Source: Betaproteobacteria bacterium (lineage in GTDB: Bacteria; Pseudomonadota; Gammaproteobacteria; Burkholderiales; Burkholderiaceae). From it: DNA of 41,534 nt. Made by a program: the position numbers and the translations under genes. The notes under the pieces were generated by a model. It had not been told where the DNA came from, made no database searches, and saw only the letters and a program-made list of their open reading frames with translations. Below are positions 36,480 through 41,534 of the stretch, in pieces. Positions within the stretch are counted from its first letter, which is position 1, and each line of letters opens with the position of its first letter. The stretch is taken from NCBI GenBank assembly GCA_947378095.1, contig CANCIL010000004.1:1-41534 (forward strand), written 5' to 3'.

Positions 36480-38576
36480 ATGAGTAATGCAATTCAAAAA
36501 TTGATGGAGCCTCGTAGTATTGCGGTAATTGGTGCATCAACCGATCCAAAAAAAACGGCAGGTAGGCCCATCGCGTATTTGCAGAAGCATCATTTCAAAG
36601 GAAAAATTTATCCTGTCAATCCTAGGGTTGAAGAGATTGCCGGCTTGAAATGCTATCCAGATATTGGATCACTTCCCGAGACTCCAGATGTCGCCATCAT
36701 CATGGTAGGCACTGATAAGGCACTTAGTGCAGTTCAAGATTTATCTCAGCGCGGAACACCGGCAGCAATTGTTTTGACAAGTGGTTTTGCAGAGCATGGA
36801 TCAGAGGGTTTAAAAAAGCAAGAAGAGTTAATTGCTGCTGCTGGCGCAATGCGCATTCTGGGGCCTAATACGATTGGCATGGTCAATGTGACCGATGACA
36901 TTCCTTTATCGCCGAGTAGCGCATTAGAGATGGATGAATTTCCAAAAGGTGTTGTCAGTGTGATCTCGCAGAGTGGTGGCATCTTGGGCTCACTTCTTTC
37001 GCGCGCAGCGGCTTCAGGCTTGGGTCTTTCAAAATTAGTTTCCACTAGTAATGAAGCTGATTTAGGAATGGCTGATTTTGTCGATTATTTGATTGACGAT
37101 GCTAGTACCAAAGTGATCGTGTTGTATATCGAGAGTATTCGACATCCAGAACGCTTTCGGGCAGCGGCCTTAAGAGCAAGACAGGCTGGGAAGCCGATCG
37201 TGGTTTACAAGGTTGGCAAGTCCGAGGCGGGTATTAAAGCAGCGGTTTCCCATACCGGCGCATTGGCTGGAACCGACAAAATGTATGACGCCTTATTTAA
37301 ACAAACTGGCATTATTCGTGCGAATAAATTCTCTGACTTTTTGGATATCCCTGCGGCACTTTCTTCTGGAAGAGTTTTAAAGGGTAAGCGCGTTGCCATC
37401 TTGACATCTACTGGCGGAGCAGGAACATTAGTTGCTGATAGTTTGGGTGAATGGGGTTTTGAAACACCTGTGCCTGATGAGAAGACAGCAGCACGACTAC
37501 GCGCCTTGCAGCCTGGCGATCAAGCAGTGTTAGATCGCAATCCAATTGATGTCACTCTTGCTGGCTTGCAGCCAGATTTACTACGGGGCGCTATCAGTGC
37601 ATTGTTAGATAGCCCTAGCTATGATGCCTTGATCTTAATTTTGGGTTCTTCTAGCTTATCGATGCCAGACTTAATGGCAGGTGCGGTGCGTGATTGCATG
37701 CAAACTACTGATAAACCTGTTATTGCTTACGTTAGCCCTCATGCACCAATTGCTGGTGCTTTAATGACAAAGCTCGGTGTGCCTGCGTTCTCACAGCCTG
37801 AAAGTTGTAGCGTCGCTTTATCAAGTATGTTGCATGCCAGTGGTTTGCGAGGTGGCATTACTGCTACGGGTTCCGAATCTGCTATTCCTAAGGATTTGGA
37901 TACTTCTGCATTGCATGGATCTTTGAATGAGCATCAAGCGAAGAATCTCTTTGCAGCATTTGGTATTCCGGGCGTTCGGGAAGTAGTGGTGAATGCGAAT
38001 AAACCCAATTTAGACTCTGTAAAAGATCTAGGTGAAAAATGTGTTCTCAAGATTTTATCTAATGAGATTACGCATAAAACCGAAGTGGGTGGTGTGGCAT
38101 TAAATGTACCCATTGCAGATATCGCAAGCAAACTCAATGCGATGACAGCAGAAGTGAAGACGAAGTCTGGAGCCAATATTGAGCAGTTTCTTATTCAAGA
38201 AATGGCTTCTGGTGGAATGGAGTTCATGGTGGGGATGCACCGTGATCCTTTGGGCACAGCCATTTTGGTTGGAATGGGTGGAGTTACAGCGGAACTCTTT
38301 AAAGATACCAATATGCGTTTGATTTCTCCTGGTAAATCCTTAAGCTCAGCTGAGGTATTAGAGATGTTGCAGGAACTAAAAACATGGCCTTTGCTTAATG
38401 GCTATCGTGGTAGACCTCAATGTGATGTCAATGCTTTGGTAGATGCTATTGTTCAATTTTCAACCATGGTTGCTGCGATGGATGATCGCTTGATTGAATG
38501 TGAAATAAATCCTATCTTTGTCTTCTCTGCAGGTCATGGGGTGAAGGCTGCAGACGGTATTGCTGTGTTGAATTAA
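36480..38576 (+). CDS. ADP-forming acyl-CoA synthetase (acetate--CoA ligase family)
   Basis: CoA-binding domain MEPRSIAVIGASTDPKKTAGRPI; SHTGALAGTD; C-terminal ATP-grasp-like KILSNEITHKTEVGGVALNV. Confidence 0.93.
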   Translation: MSNAIQKLMEPRSIAVIGASTDPKKTAGRPIAYLQKHHFKGKIYPVNPRVEEIAGLKCYPDIGSLPETPDVAIIMVGTDKALSAVQDLSQRGTPAAIVLTSGFAEHGSEGLKKQEELIAAAGAMRILGPNTIGMVNVTDDIPLSPSSALEMDEFPKGVVSVISQSGGILGSLLSRAAASGLGLSKLVSTSNEADLGMADFVDYLIDDASTKVIVLYIESIRHPERFRAAALRARQAGKPIVVYKVGKSEAGIKAAVSHTGALAGTDKMYDALFKQTGIIRANKFSDFLDIPAALSSGRVLKGKRVAILTSTGGAGTLVADSLGEWGFETPVPDEKTAARLRALQPGDQAVLDRNPIDVTLAGLQPDLLRGAISALLDSPSYDALILILGSSSLSMPDLMAGAVRDCMQTTDKPVIAYVSPHAPIAGALMTKLGVPAFSQPESCSVALSSMLHASGLRGGITATGSESAIPKDLDTSALHGSLNEHQAKNLFAAFGIPGVREVVVNANKPNLDSVKDLGEKCVLKILSNEITHKTEVGGVALNVPIADIASKLNAMTAEVKTKSGANIEQFLIQEMASGGMEFMVGMHRDPLGTAILVGMGGVTAELFKDTNMRLISPGKSLSSAEVLEMLQELKTWPLLNGYRGRPQCDVNALVDAIVQFSTMVAAMDDRLIECEINPIFVFSAGHGVKAADGIAVLN

Positions 38577-38594
38577 ATCAAAGCCATTTTTGAG

Positions 38595-39419
38595 ATGACA
38601 CACACTTTAGAAATTCAAACCCAACACATCCCTTATCGGGATGGGTTGGTGGCTTGGCATGAATTCGGAAACCCCGTAGTCAACCAATTGCCATTAATTC
38701 TTTTGCATGGCGGGCACGGTAGCTGGGAGCATTGGGTTCGTAATATTGATACCTTGGCTCAGCACTTTCACGTGTTTGTACCTGACATGCCCGGTTTTGG
38801 AGAATCTTCATTTTTTGACAATCAATTTCAGTCGGGAGTGATTGATCCCATGATTGCCACAATGAATACTTTACTTGGTGAGCATCAAGATATCAATATT
38901 GCTGGTTTCTCCTTTGGTGGTTTTGTTGCCGCCCATTTGGCTAATCAACGTAAACATATTTCTAAACTAGCTCTCTTAGGTAGTGCAGGTCATGGTGGAC
39001 CACGACGTCCAAGGGGTGAACTGCTTGCTTGGCGAGATGTTTATGCAAGCGGAGATATGCCTCGTTTGGGTGAAATCATGAAAGAGAATCTCTTTTTGCA
39101 AATGATTAGCACTTATGACAGGATAGATGCGCAGGCCATTCGTATTCATCAAGACGCTTGCGTAGCGACTCGTTTTAAAAGCAAGCCGATTGCAAGACCA
39201 GGTGGCTTGGCAGGGCAGCTTGAGCAATATCCTGGACCAGCTCTATTAATATGGGGTGAGCATGACCTCACCTGTACTCCTGAATATCTGATTGAAAACT
39301 TAGTCAGTGGGCGCGGTAATAGGGCAAAAGAGCTCGTTGTTGACGCCGGTCATTGGGTTCAATATGAAAAAGCGGATCAAATCAATACTACTTTGATTCA
39401 ATGGTTTGAATCGGTATAA
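38595..39419 (+). CDS. Alpha/beta hydrolase, MhpC/meta-cleavage-hydrolase-like
   Basis: LLHGGHGSWEHWVRN, FVPDMPGFGESS, GFSFGGFVAAHLA, DAGHWVQYEK. Confidence 0.9.
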   Translation: MTHTLEIQTQHIPYRDGLVAWHEFGNPVVNQLPLILLHGGHGSWEHWVRNIDTLAQHFHVFVPDMPGFGESSFFDNQFQSGVIDPMIATMNTLLGEHQDINIAGFSFGGFVAAHLANQRKHISKLALLGSAGHGGPRRPRGELLAWRDVYASGDMPRLGEIMKENLFLQMISTYDRIDAQAIRIHQDACVATRFKSKPIARPGGLAGQLEQYPGPALLIWGEHDLTCTPEYLIENLVSGRGNRAKELVVDAGHWVQYEKADQINTTLIQWFESV

Positions 39420-39423
39420 GAAT

Positions 39424-41484
39424 ATGACAAGTAAAATCCAGATTCATCACGAAGCAGATGTCATGGTAATTACCGTGAACAATCCGCCAATCAATGCGGG
39501 ATCAACCGAGGTCCGTAAGGGCTTATTGGATGCTATTCATCTTTTTCAAGATGATGCCAATCTAGCGGCTGCCATCATTATTGGAGGAGGCAGTACTTTT
39601 ATTGCGGGTTCAGACATTAAAGAGTTTTCTCAGCCTTTAGCAGAGCCCCACTTGCCTAGCGTGATCGCGGCAATTGAAGATTGCCCTAAGGTAGTTATAT
39701 GCGCCTTGCATGGTGCCGCACTGGGAGGTGGGTTTGAGTTAGCCTTAGGTTGTGATGCTCGGATTGCTTTAGAGGGAACAGTAGTTGGATTGCCAGAAGT
39801 TACCTTAGGCATTATTCCAGGGGCTGGCGGTACTCAACGTTTGCCAAGATTAATCGGGATTGAGAAATCCATTGAATTCATCTGCGGTGGAGTTCGAATT
39901 AAGGCAGTAGAAGCCCTTAAGTTAGGCATCATTGATAAGTTGGTAACAGAAGATTTATTAGCTAATGCTGTTATTTATGCTAGATCTTTAATTGGGAAAA
40001 AATCCCGTATTCGCGATATAGCGGCACCACATGCTGAAGCTGACGTTATTCTAGCCGCCTCACAAAAGGCTCTTAAAGTGGGTAAGCAGCGCCCTAACGT
40101 GCACCAAGCAATAAAAATGATCACGAATGTGATGACTATGTCGATAGATCAGGGGCTAGCTACTGAGAGGGAAGTATTTCAAACCTTAAGAGTGGGTACA
40201 GAAGCAAAAGCATTGCGCCATCAATTTTTTGCGGAACGAAAGCTATTTAAAGCCCTGGGCAATAAAGAATCTAAACCCAAGGATTTGAAGCGTATCGCCA
40301 TCATTGGCGCTGGCACTATGGGTTCTGGAATTGCAATTGCTTGTTTATCTGCTGGTTACTCTGTATTAATGTTGGATCAGAATGAAACTGCCCTCCAAAA
40401 TGGCGTTAAGAAGATCAGCGATTTTTATGATGCCCGTGTTGCTGGTGGCAAGATGGCCGCTGATAATCTAACTACATTGCTAAATCGTTTCACATCTTCT
40501 TCTGAATGGAGTGATATTGCTTCTGCTGATTTGGTGATTGAAGCAGTATTTGAGGATATGCAAGTAAAGCATGCGGTATTTGAACAAATAGATACGCATG
40601 CTAATCCACAGGCCTTGCTGGCATCCAATACGTCTTATTTAGATATTGATGCTATCGCCGCTAAAACTAAAAATCCATCGCGTGTATTTGGCTTACATTT
40701 CTTTAGTCCAGCTCAGGTGATGAAGTTGATTGAAATTGTGCGTTGTAAAGCAAGCGATCCCAGCGTTATTGAGGCTGCCTTACAGTTCACTAAGCGCTTA
40801 GGTAAAACACCTGTGATTAGTGCCAATGCCTTTGGATTTATTGGTAACCGAATTTATAACGCTTATCGGCGTCAGTGTGAATTTATGCTGGAAGAGGGCG
40901 CCTATCCAGAGCAAATCGATCAAGCTCTGGAGGGGTATGGTTTTGCTATGGGTCCTTTTGCGGTGGCTGATATGTCCGGCTTAGATATTGCTTGGGCGAT
41001 GCGCAAGAGTTTGGCTGCCACTAGAAATCCAGATCACCGTTACGTCAGTATTCCTGATGCTCTGTGCTTAGCTGGACGCTTTGGGCGTAAAACGGGCTCA
41101 GGTTATTACCTTTACCCGCAAGGGGCAAAATCTGGTGTAGTTGATCCTGTAGTGAAGGGCGTCATTGATGAAGCTAGTGCTGCTAAGGGAATCACGCGCC
41201 GCTCATTTACAGCACAAGAAATTGTTCAGCGTGTTTTATTGGCAATGATGAACGAAATTGCTCACCTAGTATCTGAAAAAGTAGTAGGTGATGTAACGGA
41301 TTGTGATGTTGCACTAGTCAATGGTTATGGATTCCCACGTTGGTGTGGCGGACCGGTGTTTATCGCCCGTGAAATGGGAATGGAAAAGCTGAGATCCGAG
41401 ATGGATGCTTTGGCAAAATGGAGTGGACCTGGGTTCGTCAAAGCTGAGCTTAGTGGTTTATTTGAGACGCATGGATCGGAATAA
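39424..41484 (+). CDS. Bifunctional enoyl-CoA hydratase / 3-hydroxyacyl-CoA dehydrogenase (FadB-like)
   Basis: Crotonase domain GAALGGGFELALGCDARIA; AIIGAGTMGSGIAIACLSAGY; HFFSPAQVMKLIEIV. Confidence 0.95.
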   Translation: MTSKIQIHHEADVMVITVNNPPINAGSTEVRKGLLDAIHLFQDDANLAAAIIIGGGSTFIAGSDIKEFSQPLAEPHLPSVIAAIEDCPKVVICALHGAALGGGFELALGCDARIALEGTVVGLPEVTLGIIPGAGGTQRLPRLIGIEKSIEFICGGVRIKAVEALKLGIIDKLVTEDLLANAVIYARSLIGKKSRIRDIAAPHAEADVILAASQKALKVGKQRPNVHQAIKMITNVMTMSIDQGLATEREVFQTLRVGTEAKALRHQFFAERKLFKALGNKESKPKDLKRIAIIGAGTMGSGIAIACLSAGYSVLMLDQNETALQNGVKKISDFYDARVAGGKMAADNLTTLLNRFTSSSEWSDIASADLVIEAVFEDMQVKHAVFEQIDTHANPQALLASNTSYLDIDAIAAKTKNPSRVFGLHFFSPAQVMKLIEIVRCKASDPSVIEAALQFTKRLGKTPVISANAFGFIGNRIYNAYRRQCEFMLEEGAYPEQIDQALEGYGFAMGPFAVADMSGLDIAWAMRKSLAATRNPDHRYVSIPDALCLAGRFGRKTGSGYYLYPQGAKSGVVDPVVKGVIDEASAAKGITRRSFTAQEIVQRVLLAMMNEIAHLVSEKVVGDVTDCDVALVNGYGFPRWCGGPVFIAREMGMEKLRSEMDALAKWSGPGFVKAELSGLFETHGSE

Positions 41485-41496
41485 GGAAAGCATCAA

Positions 41497-41534
41497 ATGC
41501 ATATTGTGATTTCTGATGACCATCAAGACTGTAT
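41497..41534 (+). CDS. Partial CDS, 5' end of probable D-2-hydroxyacid dehydrogenase
   Basis: MHIVISDDHQDC..., which resembles N-termini of D-isomer 2-hydroxyacid dehydrogenases; preceded by AAGGAAAG; truncated by window end. Confidence 0.45.
   Translation, partial: MHIVISDDHQDC

Overview
The window is a compact, gene-dense bacterial chromosome segment. Gene content and codon style look betaproteobacterial, probably Polynucleobacter-like (inference, not tested). I saw no rRNA, tRNA, CRISPR array, transposase or integrase. Most of it is core or housekeeping sequence: monomeric isocitrate dehydrogenase, MsrP and MsrQ, a PII protein, a U32 peptidase, FKBP, an RsuA-type pseudouridine synthase, PhhB, an SRAP protein and an isoquinoline-oxidoreductase-like molybdoenzyme. 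Four regions have more interesting organisation. (1) A persulfide dioxygenase / BigR-like ArsR / DUF2892 sulfide module lies at the left edge. (2) A minus-strand cluster encodes an outer-membrane-type protein, an FMN-binding protein, ApbE and a small membrane protein; it is preceded by tandem Fur-box-like palindromes and may be an iron-responsive extracytosolic flavin electron-transfer system. (3) Structured leader DNA lies upstream of icd. (4) Two adjacent divergent catabolic modules (about 26.2-41.5 kb) each carry an IclR regulator, CoA-ester enzymes and an orphan Bug-type solute-binding protein. In the second, a perfect palindrome overlaps the regulator's start codon. I see no clear evidence for a wholly new defence or mobile system. 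The Fur-linked flavin module and the paired IclR/Bug modules are the best candidates for under-described biology.
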